64,000 nucleotides of DNA from Anabaena sp. FACHB-1237 (GTDB lineage: Bacteria > Cyanobacteriota > Cyanobacteriia > Cyanobacteriales > Nostocaceae): contig NZ_JACJPV010000019.1 of the NCBI RefSeq assembly GCF_014696225.1, positions 18,686 to 82,685 on the forward strand. Reading direction: 5' to 3'. The translations under genes and the position numbers were made by a program. The notes under the pieces are model-generated. The model worked only from the letters and a program-made list of their open reading frames with translations, ran no database searches and was not told the DNA's origin. The number at the start of each line of letters is the position of its first letter. Positions within the stretch are counted from its first letter, which is position 1. Shown piece by piece: positions 18,320 through 28,089 of the stretch.

Positions 18320-18374
18320 ATTTGTTAAATTTGTTAAGCCATGACAATTATTAATTAAATTAAGGATGATAAAA

Positions 18375-19676
18375 ATGAGTAATGAATTAAATGTTAGTAT
18401 TGCACCACATCGGGAATTTATGCCAGCAGATACAGATAATCAAAAACTGTTTTTGATGCTAAAATTAAAACCTACAAAAAGTATTGCCGCAACTCGTCCT
18501 CCCACAAGTTTTGTATTTGTCATAGATACCAGTGGTTCAATGTATGAAGAAGTGGGAGGAGGAAAAATTAAAATAGATATTGTCATTGAGTCTTTATTAA
18601 CATTAATTCGTTCGGGAAGATTAGGAGAAAAAGATCACATTGCTATCGTTCAATTTGATGATAAAGCATCTCAAATAATTGGGTTAACCAGTGCTACTAA
18701 AATTAGTGAATTGGAAAATGCGATCGCTAAATTGCGTAAATTTTCCGGTGGTACTTGCATGGGTTTAGGTTTAGATACTGCATTACAAAGCTTATCTAAC
18801 CAAGATATGACAGTAAAGCGGATATTATTATTTACAGATGGACAAACCTTTGATGAAGATCAATGTCGAGCGATCGCTCCTAAAATGTCCACTAATAACA
18901 TTCCCATTACCGCTTTAGGAGTAGGCGACTTTAACGAAGACCTACTTACTTATTTAAGCGACACAACAGGAGGAAGTTTATTATATATAGTACCTGGACA
19001 AGCCCAGGGAACACAGGTATCTATCACAGACTTACCAAAAAAGATTATAGAAGAATATAGTCAAGCACAACAGGAGGTAATCACCAACTTAGCATTAAGA
19101 GTTAAAACAGTTCAAGGCGTAGAATTAAACCGCATAGTTCGGGCATATCCCACACAATCAGAATTTCCCTTAACACAACCACCTTATCCCATTGGTAACG
19201 CAGCAGCTAATGATCAAACCATCTTGATTTTAGAACTTACTATGACTAGTCGTCCCGCGTCCCGTGTACGTTTAGCCCAAATTGGCTTAACCTACGATAT
19301 TCCTGGACAAAACTTCAGAGGGGAATTTCCGCCGCAAAATTTAGTGGTACAATTTGTAACAGGAGAAGCAGGAGCAGTACAAGTGAATCAAGAAGTGATG
19401 GATTACTTGCAACAGTGTAATATTTCTAACCTTGTTGGTCAAGCCACCAAAATAGCAGATCGAGATCCCCAGAAAGCGGGAGAACTGCTAGAAACCGCTA
19501 GACGCATGACCTTGAGACTGGGTAACGACGAAATGACAGCATCATTAAATAACGCCCAAGAGGAATTACGTAAAACTCGCAAAATATCCGATACCACTCG
19601 TAAAACCGTCAAAATAGGAGCGAAAGGTAAAACCGTGAAAATTGGTACGGATATTAACGATGAGTTCTTAGAATAA
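18375..19676 (+). CDS. Cytoplasmic VWA-domain protein, TerY-like
   Basis: 434 aa. A complete VWA domain at about 44-220 with MIDAS DTSGSM (D51-S53-S55), a conserved Thr in SGGTCMGLGLD, and LLFTDG. A beta-rich domain follows (about 240-345), then a helical region and a basic tail with two TVKIG motifs (T412 and T421). No signal peptide. The ATG at 18375 is preferred because AAGGA sits 8 bases before it; the ATG at 18366 lies inside that site. Together with the FHA, PP2C and kinase genes downstream it reproduces the TerY-P triad plus FHA. The tail threonines are plausible kinase and FHA targets. Confidence 0.88.
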   Translation: MSNELNVSIAPHREFMPADTDNQKLFLMLKLKPTKSIAATRPPTSFVFVIDTSGSMYEEVGGGKIKIDIVIESLLTLIRSGRLGEKDHIAIVQFDDKASQIIGLTSATKISELENAIAKLRKFSGGTCMGLGLDTALQSLSNQDMTVKRILLFTDGQTFDEDQCRAIAPKMSTNNIPITALGVGDFNEDLLTYLSDTTGGSLLYIVPGQAQGTQVSITDLPKKIIEEYSQAQQEVITNLALRVKTVQGVELNRIVRAYPTQSEFPLTQPPYPIGNAAANDQTILILELTMTSRPASRVRLAQIGLTYDIPGQNFRGEFPPQNLVVQFVTGEAGAVQVNQEVMDYLQQCNISNLVGQATKIADRDPQKAGELLETARRMTLRLGNDEMTASLNNAQEELRKTRKISDTTRKTVKIGAKGKTVKIGTDINDEFLE

Positions 19677-19799
19677 ACCAACATCAACTAAAATATAGAC
19701 ATCACAACCTACCAAAAAACTCCATAAAACTCCCTTTTCTTCGCTTCCTTCGCTTATTCGTGGTATAACACATAACATAATTAAAAAGGAGATATATCA

Positions 19800-20378
19800 A
19801 TGATTACCTGTTCAGCGTGCGGTTATGAAAATCAAGACAATTCAGAATTTTGTGATGCTTGTGGTTCAGAACTACAACCAGTCATTAATAAGCTATATTC
19901 CCCTGAAGCACCTACAGTAGTACAAGCAGAAATAATACAACCACTAATAGCAGCACCAATTCAAAAAAATCAACCTATTTATCCGCCTCAAAATATTACA
20001 CAACCTACATTTCCATCCTTTCCATCCTTTCCTAGTACCACCACTACCGCACGACTGATATCTAAACAACCTAATCCACCAGTAGCAGAATTTACTTTAG
20101 AACCTAGTAATCTTATTGGGATATTCGATCCAGATATGGGACCTGTGGAAATTGATTTAGAAGTATTTTTAGGTAGTGATACTGTATCCCGTCGTCATGG
20201 AGAAATTTACTTAGAATCAGGAGTTTGGAAAATTAAAGATACTGGTTCTACCAACGGTATATTTATCAAACCTGCTGGACAAGCCCGTTTTAATGCGAGA
20301 ATTACCACACCTGAAACGCTTAATCCAGGAGATGAAGTAGCGTTTGCAAAAGTGCGGTTTGTGTTTCAAAGTCCTTAA
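19800..20378 (+). CDS. Zinc-ribbon FHA-domain protein
   Basis: 192 aa. An N-terminal zinc ribbon (C4, C7, C18, C21), a Pro-rich linker, then an FHA domain at about 93-190 with the phosphothreonine-reading residues present (GSDTVSRRHGEIYL and TGSTNGIF). It should bind a phosphothreonine peptide made by a Ser/Thr kinase, most simply the kinase encoded two genes downstream. A good AAGGAG site precedes the ATG. Its last 18 bases, including the stop, fall in a 40-base tandem duplication. Confidence 0.9.
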   Translation: MITCSACGYENQDNSEFCDACGSELQPVINKLYSPEAPTVVQAEIIQPLIAAPIQKNQPIYPPQNITQPTFPSFPSFPSTTTTARLISKQPNPPVAEFTLEPSNLIGIFDPDMGPVEIDLEVFLGSDTVSRRHGEIYLESGVWKIKDTGSTNGIFIKPAGQARFNARITTPETLNPGDEVAFAKVRFVFQSP

Positions 20379-20457
20379 AACTCCAGATCCCCGACTTCTT
20401 GTGTTTCAAAGTCCTTAAAACTCCAGATCCCCGACTTCTTGAAGAAGTCCGGGATCT
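20361..20457. repeat. 40-base tandem duplication plus hairpin repeat
   Basis: Bases 20361-20400 and 20401-20440 are identical, covering the last codons and stop of the FHA gene and the left arm of a dispersed hairpin. The full hairpin (CCCCGACTTCTTGAAGAAGTCCGGG core) is at 20425-20457. The duplication reproduced a second copy of the FHA 3' end outside the gene. Confidence 0.9.
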
Positions 20458-20484
20458 AAATCTGTACAAATCAGTATATAAATT

Positions 20485-22260
20485 ATGAACTTACTAACTG
20501 AAAACACCAACGATCATTTAGGTATTGAACCTTTAATCATTGCCGAAAATAATATTATTAATATCGCCAATTTTCAAGTAAAAATTGGACAATATTTGGG
20601 GCAATTGACCACTGATATTTATTATTTTCAAGTCAATATTTTAAGTGAAGATAGTAATACTAATAAACTGGGTTTATTGCGAGTAGGAACATTAACAAGT
20701 GGACTAAAAAGAGAAATAGAAATTAGAGAAGCGATCGCAGATTATAAATTAATTAGTCCCTTATTAACCCATACACAAATTGATTGTGTTATTATTCATC
20801 TTCCCTCATCTAATAATCAAGAATATCCAGACAATGCGCCTATTACAGAAGAAATTACTACCGAACAAACGGCAAATGAAGCAACAACCAATGAACTAGA
20901 AAATGAATCAGAATATTTAGCAGAAGAATATTATCAACAAGAGGAAATTAACCCTAATATATCACCAGAAAAACTCATCTTACTTAGTTATCTTCCCGAA
21001 TCTAACGAAACCTTAGAAACCTGGTTAACCCAAGAAACATCCTTAGAAGAATCCATATTTATAGTTACACAAATATGTCAAGTTTCCCGTTATTTACATC
21101 AACATAATTGGTGTATAATCAACATCTTACCCCAATTTATTCAAATGACAACTCCCATCCAAATATATGATCTTACCAATGTTTATCCCGTCAATGAAAC
21201 CCTAAATACAGGACTATTAGGAAAATATTGCGCTCCCGAATTAGCATCACAAAAAAATCCCATCAACGAATTAATGAATAGTTATACAGTGACAGCATTA
21301 CTATATCATAAAATTCACCAAAAACCCATAAATATAGAACAATTAATAGACATCAAAATTAACCCCATACCGCGCATTTATCAAATTCTCAAAATTAACC
21401 TATCACTCATTCCCGAAGAAAGATTTTCCTTATCTCAACTATTAGCAAACTTAGTAGAAACTCGTCAATCACTAACAGCACCTAAAATTACATGGCAAAT
21501 TGCTAATAATTCTACCTTGGGTTTATCCACCAAAAGATTACAAAATGAAGACAATTATGGAGTAAAACAACAACAATTAAGCAATACAGAAACCATGATT
21601 TTAGGAGTAGTTGCTGATGGTATGGGAGGAATGTCCCAAGGAGAATTAGCTAGTAAAATAGCAGTACAAACCGTATTATCAGAACCTATACCTAGTAACT
21701 TTAAAACCTTAGAACAAAGACAAGCATGGTTAAAATTACTATTTGAAAAAGCCAATGAAAATGTTAATCATCATGTTAAAGATGGAGGAACTACACTAAG
21801 TGTAATTTTAGCCATTGGTAAACAATTAATAATTGCCCATGTGGGAGATAGTAGAATATATTTAATCAGCAAAGGAGAAATTAGGCAAATTAGCGAAGAT
21901 CATTCATTAGTTGCTTTATTAGTGGCCAGTGGAGAAATTACCCTAGAAGAAAGTTTAACCCATCCAGATCGCAATGTGTTAACTAAATCTATCGGTTCAA
22001 AAAATAGACTTAGTGCAGGATATATTCAAGATTTAAGCACCACAAATCAAGAATTATCCATCAACTTAGAACATCAAGATATATTATTACTTTGTTCCGA
22101 TGGAATTTGGGATTTAGTACCAAATCATGAATTATTAGAACTTTTTAATCAAACCGAAAATTTACAATCTAGTATTAATCAAACCATTAATAATGTACTA
22201 GAAAGAGGAGCATCCGATAACGCCACAATTTTAGCTTTACAATGTCAAATGGAGAAATAG
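20485..22260 (+). CDS. PP2C-type protein phosphatase with kinase-like N-terminal region
   Basis: 591 aa. The C-terminal half (about 345-590) is a complete PP2C Ser/Thr phosphatase: NEDNYG, VADGMGG, GDSRIY, LLCSDGIWD and SDNAT carry the metal-binding aspartates. Residues about 60-330 look like a degenerate protein kinase fold (the late segment LLGKYCAPELAS resembles the activation-segment APE, but no HRD or DFG is visible), perhaps a pseudokinase that senses or scaffolds. It is followed 13 bases later by the kinase gene, giving a writer/eraser pair. Cytoplasmic. Confidence 0.88.
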   Translation: MNLLTENTNDHLGIEPLIIAENNIINIANFQVKIGQYLGQLTTDIYYFQVNILSEDSNTNKLGLLRVGTLTSGLKREIEIREAIADYKLISPLLTHTQIDCVIIHLPSSNNQEYPDNAPITEEITTEQTANEATTNELENESEYLAEEYYQQEEINPNISPEKLILLSYLPESNETLETWLTQETSLEESIFIVTQICQVSRYLHQHNWCIINILPQFIQMTTPIQIYDLTNVYPVNETLNTGLLGKYCAPELASQKNPINELMNSYTVTALLYHKIHQKPINIEQLIDIKINPIPRIYQILKINLSLIPEERFSLSQLLANLVETRQSLTAPKITWQIANNSTLGLSTKRLQNEDNYGVKQQQLSNTETMILGVVADGMGGMSQGELASKIAVQTVLSEPIPSNFKTLEQRQAWLKLLFEKANENVNHHVKDGGTTLSVILAIGKQLIIAHVGDSRIYLISKGEIRQISEDHSLVALLVASGEITLEESLTHPDRNVLTKSIGSKNRLSAGYIQDLSTTNQELSINLEHQDILLLCSDGIWDLVPNHELLELFNQTENLQSSINQTINNVLERGASDNATILALQCQMEK

Positions 22261-22273
22261 GAGAAATAAAACA

Positions 22274-24463
22274 ATGTCTATGTCTATTCAATGTCCCAGT
22301 TGCTTATCAACAAATACTGCTAATACTGTTCACTGTATTTACTGTGGTACTTTCCTAAATACCATTCAAAATACTACTCAAAATCCAATTTATAATAAAG
22401 TTCCTCATACTAGTAATCAAAATGCCATCAATTACCTAGCATTAACATCAGGAACATTGCTAGGAAAAAGTAAATATCAAAAACCAATATATGAAATAGA
22501 AAAATATTTAGGACAAGGAGGTTTTGGTATTACTTATCAAGCTATTTATCTCCAAAATAACACATCTGTGGCCATTAAAGAATTGTGGCCAGAAGGAGGT
22601 TATAGACAAGGAACAACCGTATGTTGGCCGCATTCCATTAAACCCCAAGATAGACACAAACAGCTGCAAAAATTTCAGGAAGAAGCTAGTAATTTACAAA
22701 AATGTATTCATCCGCATATTGTGCAAGTTTATGATTGGTTTTTAGAAAATGATACAGCATACATGGTTATGGAATTACTTTCTGGTAAATCCTTAGATAA
22801 GATATTATTAGAAGAAGGTATTTTAAGCGAAGATAGAGTTAAACATTATTTTTTACAAATCGCAGAATCATTAAAAGTAATTCATGGCAATTCTCTATTA
22901 CATCGAGATATTAAACCAGAAAATATTATCATTGTTCCTCCCGAAAGAGCAGTATTAATTGATTTTGGTGCAGCAAGAGAATTTATTGCTGGCCAAACTG
23001 GAGATATGACAAGAATTTTAACCCCAGGATATGCTCCCTATGAACAATATCGAGCGCGAAATCAACCTTTACCTGCTACAGATTTTTATGCTTTATCAGC
23101 ATCAATGTATCAATTATTAACGGGAGAATTACCCGCAGCTTCCGCAGAAAGAGCAGGTAATTTAGCGAGTAAAAATAATCCTTCAGATCCTTATATTTCC
23201 CCACGTAAATTAAATAGTAAACTCAGTTATTTAATGGAACAAATTATTAATACTGGTTTACAATTTGATGCGGAGGATCGATTTCAAACTGCAGATGACT
23301 TAATTGATGCTTTAAATGATAAATTTATTTCTCCTACTCATAAAAAAGCCCAAGAATTAGTTAAGCAGGGAAAATTAAAAGATGCGATTATCTCTTATGA
23401 AAAATTACTTAATTATGAAATAAATAATGGTAAAGCTACGGTTGAATTAGCCTTAGTACAAAGTTATGTAGATATTAAAAAAGCAGAAATAACTGCCCAA
23501 AAAGCCATTAAATTAGAACCGCATGATGGTAGAGGATATGGAGTTTTAGGACTAGTTAATTGTCATCATCAGAACTGGAAACAAGCTGTTAAATATTTAG
23601 AACAAGCTGCTAATTTATGTCCCCAAGAAATATGGATACAAAGTAATTTGGCTTGGGCATTAGGAAAATGTGACAATTGGCAACAAGCTGAAAATGTCAT
23701 CAATAAAGTATTATTATTAGATGGTAATTGTATCTTTGCATTAAGTTTGCAAGCATGGATATATACAAAACAAAAACAATGGAAATCCGCAGTTCGTTCT
23801 GCTGCCCAAGCTGTTTTTAAGTTAAAACAAACACCATTCAGTAATAGTAAAGAAACGATATTATGGGTTTATCCCTATTTAATTATAGCTTTGGAAAAAG
23901 TAGTTATTACCCAACAAGCGAACGATGTGGAAAGACGTATTCAAGAATTTATTGCCCAAGTACCCGAAAATTCCGTAGCATGGGGTTTACAAGGTTGGGA
24001 AAAAGCCAAAAATGGTTTATGGAATGATGCTATTTATAGTTTTGAACAAGCTAGTCAGAAGAAAGATGTGAGTAGTTGGATATTAATAAATTATGGTATT
24101 AGCTATGAACATTTACAAAATTATGCAGCAGCTATTCAAGTTTATGAACTGCACAATCAAAAATTTCCTCCTCATGCCTTTATTTGTTTTCGTTTAGGGA
24201 CTTTATATGGTAAATTAGGACAATGGAATGAAGCTAAAAAACATTTAGAAAAAGCAATTCAATTAAATCGCAACTATGCCCAAGCCTATCATAATTTAGG
24301 TTGGGTTTTATTAAATATTACAGATGCCTATGGCAAAATTGAAACCCCTCGTCAGGTTTTATTCAATTATCGCAAAGCAGTGGAACTTTATCAACAGCAA
24401 CAAAAACCTACCTTAGCAGCAGATATTCAACAGAGTTTTCAATTAGTTGGTATTAATATCTAG
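22274..24463 (+). CDS. Ser/Thr protein kinase with zinc ribbon and TPR repeats
   Basis: 729 aa. Zinc ribbon at the start (CPSC and CIYC pairs), then a complete Hanks-type kinase domain at about 77-345: glycine loop LGQGGFGITY, VAIKEL lysine, catalytic HRDIKPEN, metal-binding DFGAAREF and APYEQ in the activation segment. The remaining 380 residues are TPR units (for example EIWIQSNLAWALGKCDNWQQ, AYHNLGWVLL) for partner binding. No membrane helix. It is the last gene of the block. The likely targets are the VWA protein and other members of the cluster. Confidence 0.92.
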   Translation: MSMSIQCPSCLSTNTANTVHCIYCGTFLNTIQNTTQNPIYNKVPHTSNQNAINYLALTSGTLLGKSKYQKPIYEIEKYLGQGGFGITYQAIYLQNNTSVAIKELWPEGGYRQGTTVCWPHSIKPQDRHKQLQKFQEEASNLQKCIHPHIVQVYDWFLENDTAYMVMELLSGKSLDKILLEEGILSEDRVKHYFLQIAESLKVIHGNSLLHRDIKPENIIIVPPERAVLIDFGAAREFIAGQTGDMTRILTPGYAPYEQYRARNQPLPATDFYALSASMYQLLTGELPAASAERAGNLASKNNPSDPYISPRKLNSKLSYLMEQIINTGLQFDAEDRFQTADDLIDALNDKFISPTHKKAQELVKQGKLKDAIISYEKLLNYEINNGKATVELALVQSYVDIKKAEITAQKAIKLEPHDGRGYGVLGLVNCHHQNWKQAVKYLEQAANLCPQEIWIQSNLAWALGKCDNWQQAENVINKVLLLDGNCIFALSLQAWIYTKQKQWKSAVRSAAQAVFKLKQTPFSNSKETILWVYPYLIIALEKVVITQQANDVERRIQEFIAQVPENSVAWGLQGWEKAKNGLWNDAIYSFEQASQKKDVSSWILINYGISYEHLQNYAAAIQVYELHNQKFPPHAFICFRLGTLYGKLGQWNEAKKHLEKAIQLNRNYAQAYHNLGWVLLNITDAYGKIETPRQVLFNYRKAVELYQQQQKPTLAADIQQSFQLVGINI

Positions 24464-24491
24464 TGGAGCAGGCATCCTGCCTGTTATTAAT

Positions 24492-24520
24492 ATCCCCGAC
24501 TGCTTAAAGAAGTCGGGGAT
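24492..24520. repeat. Dispersed palindromic hairpin repeat
   Basis: ATCCCCGACT paired with AGTCGGGGAT around GCTTAAAGA, 28 bases after the kinase stop and on the expected side to terminate the operon. Member of the ACTTCTTTAAGAAGT family. Confidence 0.8.
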
Positions 24521-24527
24521 CTTGTTC

Positions 24528-24633
24528 TTAAGCTGTTGTGCCTTTAACTTGAATAATTAATACAAGCAAGATGCTTGTGCTACTGTAACTTCAGGTTTTT
24601 TAATTATACAGTGAGTGCTGCACATTAGCTTAA
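24528..24633. mobile_element. Miniature inverted-repeat element, copy 1
   Basis: 106 bases bounded by imperfect inverted repeats (TTAAGCTGTTGTG at the left, CACATTAGCTTAA at the right). The whole sequence recurs at 31550-31655 with about two differences. It has no coding capacity. It includes an internal ACAAGCAAGATGCTTGT hairpin. The near-identity implies recent mobilisation. Confidence 0.8.
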
Positions 24634-25028
24634 CCTGTTATCAATATAAATAAGTTTCCATTGTGACAATCAAATTTTTAGAAATTGATATATAAATATA
24701 TAAGTATATAAATCAAGGTAACACAGCTAATAAAATAGGAGACAACTAACCCTAAGATGATTTTTTCATCTCAAGAAGCAACAGTTGACAAAGTTCCAAT
24801 TTCTGAGAAATTATTAAAAAATAATAATTTTCCTGAAATAATTCTGATATTTTTCAAAAATCTTGATCAAGATACTTGCATTACTTAAATAATACAAGTA
24901 ATATCCTTGCATTATTTTAATTAAGGATGCAAGCAAGATGCTTGCACTACTTTTTCTACTCCGTAAATTTTCATGGGTGCAATCTTGAAGGTGAATAAAA
25001 ATTGTACTAGAAAAGTGAGAATTAGACT
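24634..25028. other. Intergenic region
   Basis: About 395 bases, AT-rich, with a further GCAAGCAAGATGCTTGC palindrome near 24929. No gene recognised. It separates the signalling block from the housekeeping region. Confidence 0.4.
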
Positions 25029-25355
25029 ATGAAATACTTTTTTCTAGCCGAAGGATGGAAAATTGGTAGAGTATGGGCTTCTGATGGTTTATGGCAAATG
25101 ACAGCTTGGCGTAGACAACCAGAAATAAAGCAGTTAAATGTTTGTTTAATGGAAAATGAAGATTTATTATGGCTATATTCTGTAGAAGCAGATATTGTTA
25201 CCATAGAAGTTAAACCAGTAACACCAGAATTGGTACCAGATGCAATTGGTAAAGTAGTTCTTAAAAGATTAATGAGCGCTGAACAAGTAATCGAAAAATT
25301 AGCCACTGCCCAGGCCAAGTGTCATCTACATGATATACAATTGGTAATTAGGTAG
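25029..25355 (+). CDS. Conserved-looking small protein of unknown function
   Basis: 108 aa with mixed alpha/beta composition (KIGRVWASDGLWQMTAWRRQ, then an acidic middle and helical end with AEQVIEKLATAQAKC). No domain, signal peptide or membrane helix recognised. The base composition and lack of low complexity support a real gene. It stands alone upstream of psbB with 400 bases between, so it is unlikely to share its transcript. Confidence 0.6.
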   Translation: MKYFFLAEGWKIGRVWASDGLWQMTAWRRQPEIKQLNVCLMENEDLLWLYSVEADIVTIEVKPVTPELVPDAIGKVVLKRLMSAEQVIEKLATAQAKCHLHDIQLVIR

Positions 25356-25362
25356 TAGTAAG

Positions 25363-25431
25363 GTAGGTTGGGTTGAACGAAGTGAAACCTAACCTACCTC
25401 CGAAAATGTTGGGTTTTTCAACCCAACCTAC
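25363..25431. repeat. Nested inverted repeat (GTAGGTTGGGTT type)
   Basis: GTAGGTTGGGTTGA at the left pairs with TCAACCCAACCTAC at the right, with a second internal complementary copy. This hairpin type is widespread in filamentous cyanobacterial genomes. The rest of the gap up to psbB (to 25760) shows no gene; GGAGG at 25745-25749 is the psbB ribosome-binding site. Confidence 0.75.
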
Positions 25432-25760
25432 ATAATTTAAGGGTGTTGTATAGCAATTACCCAGCACCAAACCTCTATTATCCAAGAATTAGGAAAATAC
25501 CTACTTGCAAAGCGTCCCGTCAATAGTTACACTTTTTTAAACATACTCTTTTTTACTGGGCGATCGCTATTTGCTAACTAGAGGTAATTTTCGCCCCTGT
25601 GAAAAAACCCTAGAAAGTTAATCAATATCGTCAAAACACAGAGGAATCTGTGTTAAAACTCAAAACTAGCAATAAAAAAACACAGAGAATTTTCTGATTT
25701 TCAGAACCTCAGTTACAAATTGCTTTGTAAACATAACTAAATTGCGGAGGCTCCTAGTCA

Positions 25761-27287
25761 ATGGGACTACCTTGGTATCGAGTACATACAGTAGTTCTGA
25801 ATGATCCAGGACGGCTGATTTCTGTACACTTAATGCACACAGCCTTAGTTGCTGGCTGGGCTGGTTCAATGGCTCTCTATGAACTAGCTGTTTATAACCC
25901 CAGTGATCCAGTTCTTAACCCTATGTGGCGACAAGGGATGTTTGTACTTCCCTTTATGGCACGCTTGGGCGTAACCGAATCTTGGGGTGGCTGGAGCGTT
26001 ACAGGTGGCACAGCAGTTAATCCTGGCTTCTGGTCATTTGAAGGTGTAGCTGCGGCTCACATCGTGCTTTCTGGCTTATTATTCCTAGCAGCCGTATGGC
26101 ACTGGGTTTTCTGGGACTTGGAACTGTTTAGAGATCCTCGCACTGGTGAACCTGCTTTAGATTTACCAAAAATGTTTGGTATTCACCTGTTCTTATCTGG
26201 TCTACTTTGCTTCGGTTTCGGTGCTTTCCACTTAACAGGCTTATTTGGACCTGGAATGTGGGTTTCCGATGCCTTTGGTGTCAATGGTAGTGTTCAACCC
26301 GTTGCTCCAGAATGGGGTCCTGCTGGTTTTAACCCCTTTAACCCCGGTGGTATTGTGGCTCACCACATTGCCGCAGGTATCGTGGGTATTATCGCTGGTT
26401 TATTCCACCTGGCTGTTAGACCACCCGAAAGGCTGTATAAAGCCCTTCGTATGGGTAATATCGAAACCGTACTTTCTAGCAGTATCGCGGCTGTATTCTT
26501 TGCAGCTTTCGTAGTGGCTGGTACTATGTGGTACGGTAACGCGGCTACTCCCATCGAGTTATTTGGACCTACCCGTTATCAATGGGATCAAGGTTACTTC
26601 CGTCAAGAAATTCAGCGTCGTGTGCAAACTAGCGTGGCTCAAGGCGCTTCTTTGTCCGAGGCTTGGTCACAAATTCCTGAAAAACTCGCTTTCTATGATT
26701 ATGTCGGTAATAGCCCCGCTAAAGGTGGTTTATTCCGTACTGGTGCAATGGATAAGGGTGATGGAATTGCCCAATCTTGGCAAGGTCACGCAGTATTTAC
26801 TGATTCTGAAGGTCGGGAGTTAACTGTACGTCGCTTACCTAACTTCTTTGAAACTTTCCCTGTAATCTTAACCGATAAAGATGGTGTTGTCCGCGCTGAC
26901 ATCCCCTTCCGTCGGGCAGAATCTAAATACAGTTTTGAACAAACTGGTGTTACCGTTAGCTTCTACGGTGGGAATCTCAACGGTAAAACCTTTACTAACC
27001 CTGCTGATGTGAAGCAATTTGCTCGCAGAGCGCAAGGTGGAGAAATATTTGAATTTGACCGCGAAACTTTAAACTCTGATGGTGTATTCCGTACATCTCC
27101 TAGAGGTTGGTTTACCTTCGGTCATGCTGTATTTGCTCTGTTATTCTTCTTTGGACACCTGTGGCACGGTTCACGTACTATCTACCGTGATGTATTCGCT
27201 GGTGTGGAAATTGAAGAAGAACAAGTGGAGTGGGGTCTGTTCCAAAAAGTTGGAGACAAAACCACTCGCGTTAAAAAGGAAGCCTAA
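25761..27287 (+). CDS. psbB: Photosystem II CP47 reaction centre protein
   Basis: 508 aa, the usual length of CP47, the inner chlorophyll a antenna of photosystem II in the thylakoid membrane. Starts [19 protein letters not shown] and carries the six membrane helices with chlorophyll-ligating histidines ([57 protein letters not shown]) and the large lumenal loop between helices 5 and 6 (about 258-450). A GGAGG site 11 bases before the ATG sets the start. psbT follows after a strong hairpin. This gene marks the organism as an oxygenic phototroph. Confidence 0.99.
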   Translation: MGLPWYRVHTVVLNDPGRLISVHLMHTALVAGWAGSMALYELAVYNPSDPVLNPMWRQGMFVLPFMARLGVTESWGGWSVTGGTAVNPGFWSFEGVAAAHIVLSGLLFLAAVWHWVFWDLELFRDPRTGEPALDLPKMFGIHLFLSGLLCFGFGAFHLTGLFGPGMWVSDAFGVNGSVQPVAPEWGPAGFNPFNPGGIVAHHIAAGIVGIIAGLFHLAVRPPERLYKALRMGNIETVLSSSIAAVFFAAFVVAGTMWYGNAATPIELFGPTRYQWDQGYFRQEIQRRVQTSVAQGASLSEAWSQIPEKLAFYDYVGNSPAKGGLFRTGAMDKGDGIAQSWQGHAVFTDSEGRELTVRRLPNFFETFPVILTDKDGVVRADIPFRRAESKYSFEQTGVTVSFYGGNLNGKTFTNPADVKQFARRAQGGEIFEFDRETLNSDGVFRTSPRGWFTFGHAVFALLFFFGHLWHGSRTIYRDVFAGVEIEEEQVEWGLFQKVGDKTTRVKKEA

Positions 27288-27296
27288 ATTTTGGCT

Positions 27297-27340
27297 AAAG
27301 TATGAAGTACATAGTTAATCTTGTACTTCATACTTTTCTT
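27297..27340 (+). terminator. Terminator-like hairpin after psbB
   Basis: A perfect 15-base stem (AAAGTATGAAGTACA and its complement) with a 10-base loop, ending in TTTCTT, ten bases after the psbB stop. It could end or attenuate the transcript before psbT. Confidence 0.75.
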
Positions 27341-27481
27341 ATCACAGTATATCCCAGTATTCAGTGGTCAGTAATTAGTTATCAGCTTGCTAATACTGAT
27401 TAACTCAAGATTACTAAAGCTGAATACTTGTCACAATAATCTCCCAATAAAAGTAATTACTGCTTAGGCAGAACTAATAAT

Positions 27482-27592
27482 ATGGAAAGTGTAGCTTACA
27501 TCTTGATTTTAACTTTAGCGATCGGCGTGCTATTTTTTGCGATCGCCTTCCGCGAACCTCCCCGCTTCGACAGAAAACCTAAGAAAGACTAA
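27482..27592 (+). CDS. psbT: Photosystem II protein T
   Basis: 36 aa. Starts [20 protein letters not shown] and ends with a polar tail (RFDRKPKKD). One membrane helix. PsbT is a small subunit at the photosystem II dimer interface and normally lies directly downstream of psbB, as here, which confirms the call despite its length. Ends with the stop at 27590-27592. Confidence 0.95.
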   Translation: MESVAYILILTLAIGVLFFAIAFREPPRFDRKPKKD

Positions 27593-28089
27593 GTTCTGAA
27601 GCTATCAGCTAAAAATTAAAAAGCTGACTGGATGACATTAGCCAGGGAATTAATTCCCTGTCTAAAATCTAAAGTCGGTTTTAACCGGCTAAGTTAAATA
27701 ATTTTACTAAACTCAATACTAACCCCTCGATCTCCTAAATATTTCTCTCTAATCATTAAATTTTAGGATATAATAGTCTATCTGGAAGTTAATATGTTTT
27801 AAAACTAGCTTTATAGGCTAGGATAAACAAATCAATAACTCTGCCCACTGTAAACCCTAACTTTCTTATTTCCTAAGAAACTACTGACAGTCGGTAATTA
27901 ATGTATCACTTTTACTAGACCGCGATCGCTCACTCCCAGGATCACTGTTTCTCAAATCCCACAACAGTTAGCAATCAAGTCTAAGCAAATCTAGGTTTTA
28001 TAAAATCGGTGTAAGTATCTCATATTTACATATAAGCAAAACCTATGAAAAAAAACCTCTACGGAGACTAAAACCAGGAACACATTAGC
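27593..28089. other. psbT-rpsA intergenic region with dispersed repeat
   Basis: About 500 bases. Bases 27640-27690 are a second copy of the repeat seen at 8472-8520, here with a perfect AGGGAATTAATTCCCT palindrome followed by AGTCGGTTTTAACCGGCT. The remainder is probably the promoter and long 5' leader of rpsA. I could not identify a specific regulatory site. Confidence 0.6.

Noticed and set aside
25022..25318. Minus-strand frame over the small gene before psbB
   Set aside because: Antisense shadow of the 108-residue gene; the plus strand has the better protein-like sequence.
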